In this document: positions 17,913-27,053 of the stretch, one piece after another
Position numbering within the stretch: the stretch's first letter is position 1
Layout of the letters: each line of letters starts with the position of its first letter
From: an uncultured Flavobacteriales bacterium
Lineage (GTDB): Bacteria; Bacteroidota; Bacteroidia; Flavobacteriales; BACL11
Reading direction: 5' to 3'
Length of the DNA stretch: 49,778 bases
Assembly (NCBI GenBank): GCA_905612305.1
Contig: CAJQRK010000060.1
Span: forward strand, 1-49,778
Position numbers and translations under genes: made by a program
Notes under the pieces: model-generated
Seen by the model: only the letters and a program-made list of their open reading frames with translations
What the model was told of the DNA's origin: nothing
Database searches by the model: none

Positions 17913-18632
17913 TTATACAAACTCAATGTTATTTTCTGAAATCAAATCTTCTCCTTTGTATTTTAACAAGAGTTGTGCTACAGTGAGCGTATCTTTTTGG
18001 CAATAGATTTTAATGCGTTCCAAATCTTTTTCTTCCCAATATACTTTAGCTACTTGGCTACCATCAATATCATCTTTTGGGGTAGGGATGTCAAAAAGTG
18101 CTGCCAATAATTTGATAGAGGTATAATGTTTGTACTCCCCAAATTTCCATAATTCCATAGTGTCCAAATGATTTATTTCCCACGGTTTTTTACCCGCTAT
18201 ATCTAACAGTTTTGGGAGCCCCAATGCATTAATCAATGCCCTTCTAGCAATGAAGGGAAAGTCAAATTCCTTTCCATTATGCGCACACAATTGGTGCTGT
18301 TTTTTATTAAATTGACTATCGAGCAAAGTATTAAAGTCAGTAATAATTTGTTTTTCATCATCTCCATAAAAAGATTTGATACGGAAATGATTTTTGCTTT
18401 TTTCAGTAAATAAATAACCCACCGATATACAGATAATTTTGGCAAACTCTGCCATTACCCCTGCTTTTAACTTATAGTATTCGCTAGGACTGTATTCTTC
18501 TTTTCTTTGCCAAGTTGTTTTTTCAGACCATAATTTCTGAAAATTATCATCTAACTCTTCAAAATTTTTCGAACAAGGCACTGTTTCAATATCCAGAAAA
18601 AGAATGTTTTTTATATTAATATCTGCCAACAT
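17913..18632 (-). CDS. PolB-like 3'-5' exonuclease
   Basis: This 239-aa protein has a DEDD-type exonuclease fold like that of family B DNA polymerases but without a polymerase domain. The three exonuclease motifs are visible: LFLDIETVPC at the start (motif I, Asp and Glu), CAHNGKEFDFPFIARRAL (motif II) and YCQKDTLTVAQLLL (motif III). It would degrade DNA or RNA 3' ends in the cytosol; the substrate is unknown. It starts 3 nt after the serine hydrolase stop, so the two are probably co-transcribed. Confidence 0.85.
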   Translation of the reverse strand: MLADINIKNILFLDIETVPCSKNFEELDDNFQKLWSEKTTWQRKEEYSPSEYYKLKAGVMAEFAKIICISVGYLFTEKSKNHFRIKSFYGDDEKQIITDFNTLLDSQFNKKQHQLCAHNGKEFDFPFIARRALINALGLPKLLDIAGKKPWEINHLDTMELWKFGEYKHYTSIKLLAALFDIPTPKDDIDGSQVAKVYWEEKDLERIKIYCQKDTLTVAQLLLKYKGEDLISENNIEFV

Positions 18633-18635
18633 ATT

Positions 18636-19787
18636 TTAGTGTTTCACTTCTAAAGCGGCATCAATAAATGCATAGAAATCTTCATGATGACCATCTTCTA
18701 AATATTTTCCAAATTTTCTTCCCAACCTCACCACAATCATATTTTTTTCAGGAATACAAATTACATATTGCCCCCACAATCCTCTTGCATAATAAATAGA
18801 TAACCCTTGTCTTTCAGCTAACCAAAACTGAAACCCATAATTTGTGTTAGGATTGCCTTTTTCATCTAATAAATTGGCTGCTGAAGTGGCTGATTTCACA
18901 TAGTTACTATCTAAAATTTGCAGTCCATTCCAATTTCCTTGATGCAGGTATAGTTTTCCTAAACGGGCAAAATCTCTAGCATTGGAATTGATACAACAAA
19001 AGCCTTTTTCATCCCCTCCTTCTACATCTGTATTCCAAAGCGCAGAATGTTTAGCTCCCATTGGTTTCCATAGTTTTTCTGATGCATACTCACTTATTGT
19101 TTTACCTGTTGCGACCTCCACAATAAAAGTTAATAATTGAGTGCATGAACTGTGATACTTAAACACTTTTCCTGGAGTTTCTACTACTTTTAAGCTGTTC
19201 ATTAGCCCACTTAAATTATTACCATAATACGCTTTAGAAGTTTGTCCGATTGGATTGTAATAGTCCTCCGTCCAATTAAGCCCAGAACTCATGGTAAGTA
19301 AGTTTTTTATGGTGACTTCAGTATTTCTTCCTTCACAGAAATTTGGTAAAAAATCACAAACTTTTTGGTCTACAGATTTTATCTTTCCTTCTTTTATTGC
19401 TACTCCAATAAGGGCTGAAACCCAACTTTTGGACATGGAAAAAGAATTAGACATAGTATCGACAGAATAACCGTGCCAATATTTTTCAAATTGTATGCTA
19501 TCATTTATAATCACCATAAAAGCAACTGTTTCTAAGCTATCATTTACCGACTTAATGAAATCTGGCAATTCTGCAGTATTGTAATTATCTGAAACAGCCC
19601 ATTTTTGACGTATTCCATCTTCAATTATATTTGATGGAAAATGCACAAAATCATGAATATAAGAAGAGGGGTGACCCTTTAAATAAGTAATAGAGATAGC
19701 TTTATAAAGCCAGCTTTTACCACTTAAAACAATAAGCAAATTCAGTAAAACAAAAATGATTAACAGGTATTTTAATCCTTTTTTCAT
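18636..19787 (-). CDS. Serine hydrolase (class C beta-lactamase/penicillin-binding-like)
   Basis: This 383-aa protein (from ATG 19787) has an N-terminal membrane anchor or uncleaved signal (about 5-22), then a beta-lactamase-related domain. The active-site SxxK is FSMSKSW with Ser117 and Lys120; the tyrosine motif is KYHSSCTQLL, with Ser in place of the usual Asn. It may act on D-amino-acid peptides, esters or amides; the substrate is unknown. The start at 19787 is preferred over an upstream in-frame ATG at 19808, because the upstream one would overlap lipB and push the hydrophobic segment inward. It lies 1 nt after the lipB stop codon. Confidence 0.85.
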   Translation of the reverse strand: MKKGLKYLLIIFVLLNLLIVLSGKSWLYKAISITYLKGHPSSYIHDFVHFPSNIIEDGIRQKWAVSDNYNTAELPDFIKSVNDSLETVAFMVIINDSIQFEKYWHGYSVDTMSNSFSMSKSWVSALIGVAIKEGKIKSVDQKVCDFLPNFCEGRNTEVTIKNLLTMSSGLNWTEDYYNPIGQTSKAYYGNNLSGLMNSLKVVETPGKVFKYHSSCTQLLTFIVEVATGKTISEYASEKLWKPMGAKHSALWNTDVEGGDEKGFCCINSNARDFARLGKLYLHQGNWNGLQILDSNYVKSATSAANLLDEKGNPNTNYGFQFWLAERQGLSIYYARGLWGQYVICIPEKNMIVVRLGRKFGKYLEDGHHEDFYAFIDAALEVKH

Positions 19788-19788
19788 C

Positions 19789-20485
19789 TTAAATAATTTC
19801 CATATCAAATAAATCTATCAAATGCGATTTTACTTTATTCTTTACTTCTTCCATATTTATTTCCCCCCCTAATTCTTGTTGCAGGGAAGTTACACTTTTA
19901 TCGGTAATCCCACACGGAATAATGTTCCCAAAATAGGAAAGATCAGAATTTACATTAAAAGCAAAACCATGCATAGTTACCCAACGACTGCTTTTTACTC
20001 CAAGCGCACAGATTTTTCTGGCCTTTGTCGTACCCACATCAAACCAAACTCCAGTCTCTCCGGGTGAGCGTTCAGAAGCTAATCCGTATTCTTTCAAAGT
20101 TAGGATTACTGCCTCCTCCAAAAAGCGCAAGTATTTATGAATATCAGTAAAGAAATTATCCAAATCCAAAATTGGATAGCCTACAATTTGCCCAGGCCCA
20201 TGATAGGTAATATCCCCCCCCTCTGTTTATTTTATGAAAGGTTGCTCCTCTACTTTTTAGATAATCTTCATTTACCAAAAGATTCTTTTCATCTCCACTT
20301 TTGCCTAAAGTATAAACATGCGGGTGTTCGCATAAAATCAAATGATTTTTGGTTACCTCTGTTTTACTTTCCTTTCGGTTGGCTGATTTTACCGCTAGTA
20401 TTTCGGCAAAAAGCTCCTCTTGATAATCCCAACATTTTTTGTAATCAATCAGCCCTAAATCTTTAATTGACACTTTTTTGTTCAT
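19789..20485 (-). pseudogene. lipB: Octanoyltransferase lipB, interrupted by a frameshift
   Basis: LipB transfers octanoate from acyl carrier protein to lipoyl domains, the first step of lipoate synthesis. The N-terminal part (109 codons from ATG 20485) reads NHLILCEHPHVYTLGKSGD and HKINRGG. The rest continues in another frame as DITYHGPGQIVGYPILDLDNF through GVKSSRWVTMHGFAFNVN and the catalytic Cys in IPCGITD. The break falls in a run of eight C on the + strand (20214-20221), G8 in the gene. Seven G would restore RGGDITYHGPGQ exactly. Both halves are otherwise well conserved, so the cause is a recent one-base insertion, a phase-variable tract or a sequencing error. Its start overlaps the upstream isomerase stop by one base. 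Confidence 0.9.
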
Positions 20486-21474
20486 TATACTTTTGCTAAT
20501 TCGCCTTTTAAAAAGTTAATTACGTCAATTTCAATTGCATCGACATTATTCATTTCTGATAAGTACCAACTAACCCAATCTCCTAAATTAATATGGTATA
20601 GGGAGTTTGCTAAAACAGTATCTCCTTTACTCCAAATTTCAGTAATATTTTCTGTGTATTTTGCAATCACTTTTTTATTGATATCCATTCTTATTTGATT
20701 TCTTTTATAATCGTATTTATTGCGGAAATAAACAACTGCTAAATCATTTACATTAGTTCTCCAGCCTAACAATTCATTGTGATTCATCTCAGGAATTACA
20801 TTATGCCAAGCAAGCATTTTACTGTTTTCATTCAGTTGTTGACGAAAACGAACAGCTACCCCTTCAAATCCATTTGCAACATAAATTACAGGAGTTTTTT
20901 TGTACATTTTTTTTGCCAATTCCATAGCTTGTTTTTGGATGTCTTTTTTTTCAGTATCGAGTAAAGTAATTGTATTTTCAAAGTCATTTTTGAAAGTATC
21001 ATCAATAATACCGTAATGATTGAGCATAAAGAATAGCTCAGTAAAAGCATAGCCAAACATAGCTCTTGGCGGGTGATTTCCGGGAATTATTATATGATTA
21101 TAATTATTTTCTTCTGCTATAATTTTTAGTTTACCGCCAGAAGTAATCACTGCTATTTCAGCACCTCTTGATTGGCATTTTTCCAAAGCATAAAGGGTTT
21201 CTTCCGTATTTCCGGAATAAGAATTAGCAATAACAAGCGTATACTCATTTACAAAATTTGGGATGCTATAATCCTTAGCGGAAGCAATAGGAATAGTTAC
21301 TTTGGGAGATATAATATCAGCAACTATTGTCCCTCCAATTCCTGAGCCTCCCAAACCGCAAATCAGAATGTTTTTAATTTCTTTATTACAGGCAATTAAA
21401 TCTGTGTTATTTGCTATCTCAATGGCTTCTGTTAAATGATTGGTGAAATCATTTAGATAATCGTTTATTTTCAT
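20485..21474 (-). CDS. Bifunctional phosphoglucose/phosphomannose isomerase (SIS domain)
   Basis: This 329-aa protein has two sugar isomerase (SIS) domains. The first shows ILICGLGGSGIGGTIVADII near residue 50 and SYSGNTEETLYALE, the phosphosugar-binding serine-rich loop. The second half contains NHNELLGWR, typical of the PGI/PMI family, where the Glu acts in isomerisation. It interconverts glucose-6-P or mannose-6-P with fructose-6-P in the cytosol. It leads the minus-strand run and shares one base with the lipB start. The divergent lysS lies 139 nt away. Confidence 0.88.
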   Translation of the reverse strand: MKINDYLNDFTNHLTEAIEIANNTDLIACNKEIKNILICGLGGSGIGGTIVADIISPKVTIPIASAKDYSIPNFVNEYTLVIANSYSGNTEETLYALEKCQSRGAEIAVITSGGKLKIIAEENNYNHIIIPGNHPPRAMFGYAFTELFFMLNHYGIIDDTFKNDFENTITLLDTEKKDIQKQAMELAKKMYKKTPVIYVANGFEGVAVRFRQQLNENSKMLAWHNVIPEMNHNELLGWRTNVNDLAVVYFRNKYDYKRNQIRMDINKKVIAKYTENITEIWSKGDTVLANSLYHINLGDWVSWYLSEMNNVDAIEIDVINFLKGELAKV

Positions 21475-21591
21475 ATTAAATAGTTAAAAATTTTATTAGT
21501 TTTATGGAATGAGTAAAGTTAGCTTGTTTCACATTAAAATTGGCTTGTTAAAAGAAGTCAAAAATACGAAATAATAGGATAATAGAATTCC

Positions 21592-21599
21592 TATATTTG
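21592..21599 (+). promoter_or_regulatory. lysS promoter -7 element TATATTTG
   Basis: This is a perfect TAnnTTTG match 14 nt before the lysS ATG in the 139-nt divergent gap. The implied leader is very short. No clear -33 TTG is visible. Confidence 0.48.
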
Positions 21600-21613
21600 C
21601 AAAAAAATAAAGC

Positions 21614-23134
21614 ATGACAAGAGTACTTTCCGAGCAAGAAATCATAAGAAGAGAATCTTTACAAAAATTGAGAGATTTAGGAATTGAGCCTTATCCGGCA
21701 GCAAAGTTTGATGTGGATATTACTTCTAGGCAAATCAAGGAAAAATTCAATGAGGGAGATGCGTTAGAAGTGGTAATTGCGGGAAGATTGATGAGCAGAA
21801 GAATTATGGGAAAAGCCTCTTTTGCTGAGTTACAGGATGCTGATGGGAAAATTCAAATCTATGTAAATAGAGATGAGATTTGTGAGGGAGAGGATAAGGA
21901 GATGTACAATACGGTTTTCAAAAAATTATTGGACATTGGAGATATTGTTGGTATTAAAGGAACTGTATTTATTACTAAAGTGGGGGAAATATCTGTGAAA
22001 GTAAAGGAACTTACTGTCCTTACAAAATCTTTACGCCCATTGCCTTTGCCAAAGGTAGATGCAGACGGAACCATACATGATGCTTTTACTGACCCTGAGA
22101 AAAGATACAGACAAAGGTATGTGGATTTAGTAGTGAATCCAGAGGTAAAAGAAGCTTTTATCAAACGTACAAAACTAACGAATTCCATGCGGGAGTTTTT
22201 GAATAAGAAAGAATATTTGGAAGTAGAAACACCAATTTTACAACCGATTTATGGAGGAGCAGCAGCTCGTCCGTTCAAAACACATCACAATACTTTGGAT
22301 ATGGAATTATATCTTAGAATTGCGAACGAATTGTATTTGAAAAGATTGGTTGTAGGTGGTTTTGATGGAGTATATGAGTTCTCCAAAGATTTCAGAAATG
22401 AGGGAATGAGTCGTTTTCATAATCCTGAATTTACACAAATGGAATTGTATGTTGCCTACAAGGACCATGCTTGGATGATGGATTTGGTGGAAGAAATGGT
22501 AGAGAAAATTGCTATGGATTTACATGGAAAAACGGAAATTCATGTAGGAGATAATTTAATCAATTTCCAAAGACCTTGGAAGCGCTACACTATGTATGAG
22601 GCAATTGAGCATTTTACTGGCATTGATATTTCAAAAATGGATGAGGCTAATATGATTGAAGCTGCTAAACAATTAGGGGTTGGAGTAGATAAAAGTATGG
22701 GAAAAGGAAAATTGATTGATGAAATTTTTGGAGAAAAATGTGAAGGACAATTAATACAACCAACCTTTATAACAGACTATCCTGTTGAAATGTCACCATT
22801 GGCTAAAAAACACAGAGAGCATGAAGGTTTGGCAGAGCGTTTTGAGGGGTTTTGTAATAGTAAAGAAATCTGTAATGCCTTTTCAGAATTGAACGATCCA
22901 ATCGACCAAAGAGCAAGATTTGAAGAGCAATTAGAACTTGGGAAAAGAGGAGATGATGAAGCAATGTTACTAGATGAGGATTTTTTAAGAGCAATAGAAT
23001 ATGGTATGCCTCCAACTGCAGGTTTAGGGATTGGTATTGATAGGCTCTCTATGATTATGACAAACTCAAATTCTATTCAGGATGTATTGTTTTTTCCACA
23101 AATGAAAGCAGAGAAAGGAGCTGCTGAGGAGTAA
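21614..23134 (+). CDS. lysS: Lysine--tRNA ligase (class II)
   Basis: This 506-aa class II lysyl-tRNA synthetase charges tRNA-Lys. The N-terminal OB-fold anticodon-binding domain spans about residues 55-155 ([21 protein letters not shown]). The catalytic core follows with motif 1 around [19 protein letters not shown], motif 2 as [20 protein letters not shown] and motif 3 as [14 protein letters not shown]. Length is normal. It is a single-gene unit ending 11 nt before the convergent permease gene. Confidence 0.97.
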   Translation: MTRVLSEQEIIRRESLQKLRDLGIEPYPAAKFDVDITSRQIKEKFNEGDALEVVIAGRLMSRRIMGKASFAELQDADGKIQIYVNRDEICEGEDKEMYNTVFKKLLDIGDIVGIKGTVFITKVGEISVKVKELTVLTKSLRPLPLPKVDADGTIHDAFTDPEKRYRQRYVDLVVNPEVKEAFIKRTKLTNSMREFLNKKEYLEVETPILQPIYGGAAARPFKTHHNTLDMELYLRIANELYLKRLVVGGFDGVYEFSKDFRNEGMSRFHNPEFTQMELYVAYKDHAWMMDLVEEMVEKIAMDLHGKTEIHVGDNLINFQRPWKRYTMYEAIEHFTGIDISKMDEANMIEAAKQLGVGVDKSMGKGKLIDEIFGEKCEGQLIQPTFITDYPVEMSPLAKKHREHEGLAERFEGFCNSKEICNAFSELNDPIDQRARFEEQLELGKRGDDEAMLLDEDFLRAIEYGMPPTAGLGIGIDRLSMIMTNSNSIQDVLFFPQMKAEKGAAEE

Positions 23135-23145
23135 GTTTCTGTAGG

Positions 23146-23919
23146 TTAAATAATCCCAAAGCCAAGTAATATAGCCAGCACCATAATCATAATAGTTATG
23201 GTAATATTTACAAACCCAAGTGTTATTTTTTTTAATAGTTTTTTGCCAACTATTGCGCCAACAAAAGCTGAGGTTATTGCTGTTAATAATATAGGCATAT
23301 TTTCTTTTAGGCCAAAATCTGAGTACTTAGTAAAATAAACGGATATCCTAGAAATATCTACTACTGATGAAATAATTACACCCGTTGCTATAAAGCCTTC
23401 TTTCGTTAATCCGCATTTAACAAGAAAAATACTCCTTAAGGCACCTTGGTGCCCAGAAAGACCACCAAAGAAACCGCTTACAGCCCCTCCAATCAGTAAT
23501 TTATTTTCAGAAAATGCTAATCTTTTATATAAAGGAAGTAATTCCAATACAGCAAATCCAAACATTAATGAGGCAACTAATACTTTAATTGGCATGATAA
23601 CACATTTTCTCTCTGCTATGTAATAAACAAACCAATCCTCATTTCCAGAGAAAAATATAAGAATCCAAGCTCCTATAAAAGCACTAATTATTGCAGGGAT
23701 TCCGAATTTTAAAACAATATTCCAGTTTACTTTATTCCCAACAAGAGGTATTTTAAATAAGTTATTTAATAAATGAACAATACCCGTTAATGCAATTGCT
23801 ACTTCAATAGGAAAAAAGATAGCAAAAACAGGCATCAGAATTGTCCCTAAGCCAAATCCAGAAAAGAAGGTTAGTAATGATGCAAATAATGCAAATATAG
23901 AGACAATTATAAATTCCAC
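23146..23919 (-). CDS. TauE/SafE family sulfite/anion exporter
   Basis: This 257-aa membrane protein has about eight hydrophobic segments. The N-terminal repeat has FFSGFGLGTILMPVFAIFFP and a later GGAVSGFFGGLSGHQGALR is the matching second repeat; these glycine-rich pairs mark the TauE/SafE family. Members move sulfite, sulfoacetate or other organic anions, but the substrate here is unknown. It follows uvrC by 10 nt in the same direction. Nothing in the neighbourhood points to sulfonate catabolism. Confidence 0.88.
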   Translation of the reverse strand: MEFIIVSIFALFASLLTFFSGFGLGTILMPVFAIFFPIEVAIALTGIVHLLNNLFKIPLVGNKVNWNIVLKFGIPAIISAFIGAWILIFFSGNEDWFVYYIAERKCVIMPIKVLVASLMFGFAVLELLPLYKRLAFSENKLLIGGAVSGFFGGLSGHQGALRSIFLVKCGLTKEGFIATGVIISSVVDISRISVYFTKYSDFGLKENMPILLTAITSAFVGAIVGKKLLKKITLGFVNITITIMIMVLAILLGFGII

Positions 23920-23929
23920 ACTTGCTTTT

Positions 23930-25723
23930 TTATTTTTTGGCAGTTAATATTTTTTCAGTTTTACTTTTACCAATTAGTGTTATCAATTCTTCTTTTTTGG
24001 CCTCCATTACTTGTTTAACAGAGCCAAAATGAGACATAAGAAGCTCCACAGTTTTTGGACCAATACCTTCAATCATATCCAGTGAAGTCCCTAAACTTTC
24101 TTTATTTCTTTGTTTGCGGTGATGAGTAATACAAAAGCGATGAGCTTCATCCCGTAATTGCTGTATGAGTTTTAAACTTTCTGAACGTTTATCCAAATAA
24201 AGCGGTACACTATCGCCTGGGAAATAGATTTCTTCCAAGCGTTTTGCAATCCCAATTATTGAGATTTTACCTCTCAAATTAAGTTTATCTAAACTCTTGA
24301 CGGCCGAACTTAATTGTCCTTTCCCACCATCAATTACTATGAGTTCTGGCAAAGGCTGCTCTTCTCCCAAAAGGCGTTTGTATCTTCTGTAAACAACCTC
24401 CTCCATACTTGCAAAATCATCAGGTCCCACCACTGTTTTAATGTTAAAATGTCGGTAATCTTTCTTGCTAGGCTTAGCATTTTTAAAGACAACACAAGCA
24501 GCGACAGGGTTATTTCCTTGTATGTTGGAATTGTCAAAACACTCAATGTGCCTTGGGCGTTTCAAAAGACGTAAATCTTTTTGCAATTGCTCTATTACTC
24601 GCTTATTATCTACCCGTTCTTTATTATTCATTTTTTGCTTTTGATGATCTAATAGCATGTATTTAGCATTGCGCAAACTCAGGTCAATTAATTGTTTTTT
24701 ATCTCCTATTTTAGGTAGAGTAATACTCAAGTCTTTCCAAACATTTTCCAAAGAATGAGAACAGTAAATTTGCTTAGAAGTAGAATTGAATCTTTGCCTT
24801 AATTCCACCATAGCTAATTTTAATAATTCTTCCTCTGTTTCGTCCAATTTTTTTTTCAACTCCAAAGTGTGTGCTTGAATAATTGCCCCAGAATTTATTT
24901 TTAAATAGTTGATGAAAGCAGTTGTTTCATCCGAGATAATAGTAAATACATCTACATCATTTATTTTTGGATTTACTATAGTTGATTTGGCTTGATAATT
25001 ATTCAATAAATCAATTTTCTGTTTTATTGATTGGGCTTTTTCAAACTCCATCTTTTCAGAAAACCTAAGCATGGTAGTTTTCAAATGCTGAATTACCGAT
25101 TTTATATCTCCTTTTATAATCTGTTTGATATGCTCAATTCCTATTTGATAATCAGTATTTTTTTGCCCTCCAATACAAGGTCCTAAGCAATTTCCCATAT
25201 GGTATTCCAAGCACACTTTGAATTTATCAGCTTTTATATTTTCATCACTTAATTTGAGCGTACAATTTCGCAAAGGATAGAGCTGATGAAAGAAATCTAA
25301 AAGTGTTTTTACCAAACGTACAGAAGTGTAAGGACCAAAATAAGCAGAACCATCTTTTACTATTGTTCTGGTTTGAAAAATCCTAGGAAAGGGTTCGTTT
25401 TTAATGCAAATCCAAGGGTAGGTTTTCCCGTCTTTCAACATTACATTGTACTTGGGCTGGTGTTTTTTTATCAGATTATTCTCTAAGAGCAGGGCATCCA
25501 TTTCACTTACTACCACTACATATTTAATATCCTGAATTTTACTAACTAATACCCTAGTTTTCCCATGCTCTTGTGTTTTTGTAAAATAAGAAGAAACCCG
25601 TTTTTTTAGGTTTTTAGCTTTTCCTATATAAAGCAGGATTTCTTTTTTATCATAATACTGATAAATCCCAGCTTTGTTTGGGATATTTTTGATTAGTTCA
25701 GCTATATGAGTTAGAGCTGGCAT
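23930..25723 (-). CDS. uvrC: Excinuclease ABC subunit C
   Basis: UvrC makes both incisions in nucleotide excision repair together with UvrAB. The 597-aa protein opens with the GIY-YIG nuclease domain (GIYQYYD, then LLYIGKAKNLKKRVSSYFT), followed by Cys residues in CLEYHMGNCLGPCIG, a UVR motif (KMEFEKAQSIKQKIDLLNN), and the RNase H-like second nuclease (HIECFDNSNIQGNNPVA, LIVIDGGKGQLSSA). Tandem HhH motifs close it (MIEGIGPKTVELLMSHFGSV). Length is normal. Its ATG overlaps the stop of the small upstream gene. Confidence 0.97.
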   Translation of the reverse strand: MPALTHIAELIKNIPNKAGIYQYYDKKEILLYIGKAKNLKKRVSSYFTKTQEHGKTRVLVSKIQDIKYVVVVSEMDALLLENNLIKKHQPKYNVMLKDGKTYPWICIKNEPFPRIFQTRTIVKDGSAYFGPYTSVRLVKTLLDFFHQLYPLRNCTLKLSDENIKADKFKVCLEYHMGNCLGPCIGGQKNTDYQIGIEHIKQIIKGDIKSVIQHLKTTMLRFSEKMEFEKAQSIKQKIDLLNNYQAKSTIVNPKINDVDVFTIISDETTAFINYLKINSGAIIQAHTLELKKKLDETEEELLKLAMVELRQRFNSTSKQIYCSHSLENVWKDLSITLPKIGDKKQLIDLSLRNAKYMLLDHQKQKMNNKERVDNKRVIEQLQKDLRLLKRPRHIECFDNSNIQGNNPVAACVVFKNAKPSKKDYRHFNIKTVVGPDDFASMEEVVYRRYKRLLGEEQPLPELIVIDGGKGQLSSAVKSLDKLNLRGKISIIGIAKRLEEIYFPGDSVPLYLDKRSESLKLIQQLRDEAHRFCITHHRKQRNKESLGTSLDMIEGIGPKTVELLMSHFGSVKQVMEAKKEELITLIGKSKTEKILTAKK

Positions 25724-26025
25724 TATCTGCTGAGCACAATCACCTCTTTAAATCGCTCAGTATTTCCATTATCTGAAAAAACTTCCATCCAAACGATATA
25801 CATTCCTGTATTTAATTGTAACCCCTCTTCTGATGTTCCGTCCCAACTGGTGGCTACGCTATCATTTAGGTATAATTTGTAAAAAGAATCTACTTCAAAA
25901 CTTTCAATATCGCCACTACAAGCAGGATTTGTAGTGAAATTTCCATCTGAAAAATTATCAGTAAATTGCCCAAACACTAGATTTGTTTGTAGTAGAATGA
26001 TAAAAGTAAAAATGGATTTCTTCAT
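25723..26025 (-). CDS. Short secreted protein resembling the two ends of a lamin-tail-type T9SS-era surface protein
   Basis: This 100-aa frame starts at the ATG at 26025, where MKKSIFTFIILLQTNLVFGQ is a clear signal peptide; a longer upstream frame would bury it. Residues 21-60 (FTDNFSDGNFTTNPACSGD, then SFYKLYLNDSVATS) resemble the start of large lamin-tail-domain proteins common in Flavobacteriia. Residues 61-100 (WDGTSEEGLQLNTGMYIVW, then TERFKEVIVLSR) resemble their extreme C-terminus. The several hundred residues expected between are absent, yet the frame is open. I infer an in-frame internal deletion product; whether it is still functional is unknown. It heads the uvrC operon, with a near-match -7 box TATATTTA at 26032-26039 (minus). 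Confidence 0.65.
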   Translation of the reverse strand: MKKSIFTFIILLQTNLVFGQFTDNFSDGNFTTNPACSGDIESFEVDSFYKLYLNDSVATSWDGTSEEGLQLNTGMYIVWMEVFSDNGNTERFKEVIVLSR

Positions 26026-26040
26026 AGTTGGTAAATATAG

Positions 26041-26048
26041 TACTTTTG
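26041..26048 (+). promoter_or_regulatory. asd promoter -7 element TACTTTTG
   Basis: This is a perfect TAnnTTTG match 11 nt before the first asd ATG, inside the 34-nt gap to the divergent small secreted gene. Confidence 0.48.
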
Positions 26049-26059
26049 GAAAGTAAAAA

Positions 26060-27052
26060 ATGAATATGAAATTAGCAATTGTAGGTATTACCGGTATGGT
26101 TGGAAGGGTGATGTTAAAAATTCTTGCGGAAAGAAATTTCCCCATAACAGAATTAATTCTAGTAGCATCTGAAAAGTCATCCGGAAAAGCTGTCCAATAT
26201 TTAGGAAAAGAGTATACTATAATTTCTCTTAATAAATTGTTAGAAAGAGAAGTGGATTTAGCTTTATTTTCAGCCGGTGGGGAAGTTTCTAAAATATGGG
26301 CGCCAAAATTAGCTGAGAAAGGGTGTAAAGTAATTGATAACTCTTCTTATTGGAGAATGAATACAAAGCATAAATTAGTGATACCAGAGATAAATGGGAA
26401 TGTATTGACAAAAGAAGACATGATTATTGCCAATCCGAATTGCTCCACTATTCAAATGCTAATGGCTTTAACCCCTTTGCATAAGCAATTTGGAGTAAAA
26501 AGAGTGGTAGTTTCAACTTATCAATCCATTAGTGGAACAGGCGTAAAAGCCGTTCGGCAATTAGAAAATGAAGAAAAAGGAATAGAAGGAGAGATGGCCT
26601 TTCCTCATCCTATTTATCAGAATGCTTTACCGCATTGTGATATGTTTGAAGAAAATGGATATACTAAAGAGGAAATGAAACTCACAAATGAGACTAAGAA
26701 AATATTGGACAATAGCATAGAGGTTACCGCAACAGCCGTTAGGGTTCCTGTAGTTGCTGGGCATTCCGAAAGTATTAATGTGAGCTTTGAAAAAGATTTT
26801 AATTTGGATGAAGTGCACTTTGCTTTAAGTGAAATGAATGGAGTGGAGCTAGAGGACAATCCATCAACAAATACTTACCCTATGCCAATTACTGCAAAAG
26901 ATAGTGATGCCGTTTTTGTGGGAAGAATAAGAAGAGATTTCTCTCAAGAAAATACGCTAAATATGTGGGTGGTTTCTGATAACTTAAGAAAAGGAGCTGC
27001 TACCAATACCATTCAGATTGCTGAGTATTTGATAAATAATAAACTCCTATAA
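26060..27052 (+). CDS. asd: Aspartate-semialdehyde dehydrogenase
   Basis: This enzyme reduces aspartyl phosphate to aspartate semialdehyde, the branch point to lysine/diaminopimelate, threonine and methionine. The 330-aa protein has the NADP-binding GITGMVGRVML, the nucleophile Cys128 in IANPNCSTIQM, the STYQSISGTG loop, and RVPVVAGHSESINV with the catalytic-base His. A start at ATG 26066 (MKLAIVG) is equally plausible. Length is normal. The sulfotransferase-like gene begins 1 nt after its stop, so the two are probably co-transcribed. Confidence 0.96.
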   Translation: MNMKLAIVGITGMVGRVMLKILAERNFPITELILVASEKSSGKAVQYLGKEYTIISLNKLLEREVDLALFSAGGEVSKIWAPKLAEKGCKVIDNSSYWRMNTKHKLVIPEINGNVLTKEDMIIANPNCSTIQMLMALTPLHKQFGVKRVVVSTYQSISGTGVKAVRQLENEEKGIEGEMAFPHPIYQNALPHCDMFEENGYTKEEMKLTNETKKILDNSIEVTATAVRVPVVAGHSESINVSFEKDFNLDEVHFALSEMNGVELEDNPSTNTYPMPITAKDSDAVFVGRIRRDFSQENTLNMWVVSDNLRKGAATNTIQIAEYLINNKLL

Positions 27053-27053
27053 G

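Noticed and set aside
20156-20485. The 109-aa N-terminal lipB frame as an independent small protein
   Set aside because: The last ~20 residues are out-of-frame LipB sequence; the neighbouring frame continues the family exactly after the G8 run.
26026-26145. Longer N-terminus for the small secreted gene at 25723-26025
   Set aside because: It would bury a clear signal peptide, overlap the asd coding region on the other strand and span the asd promoter.
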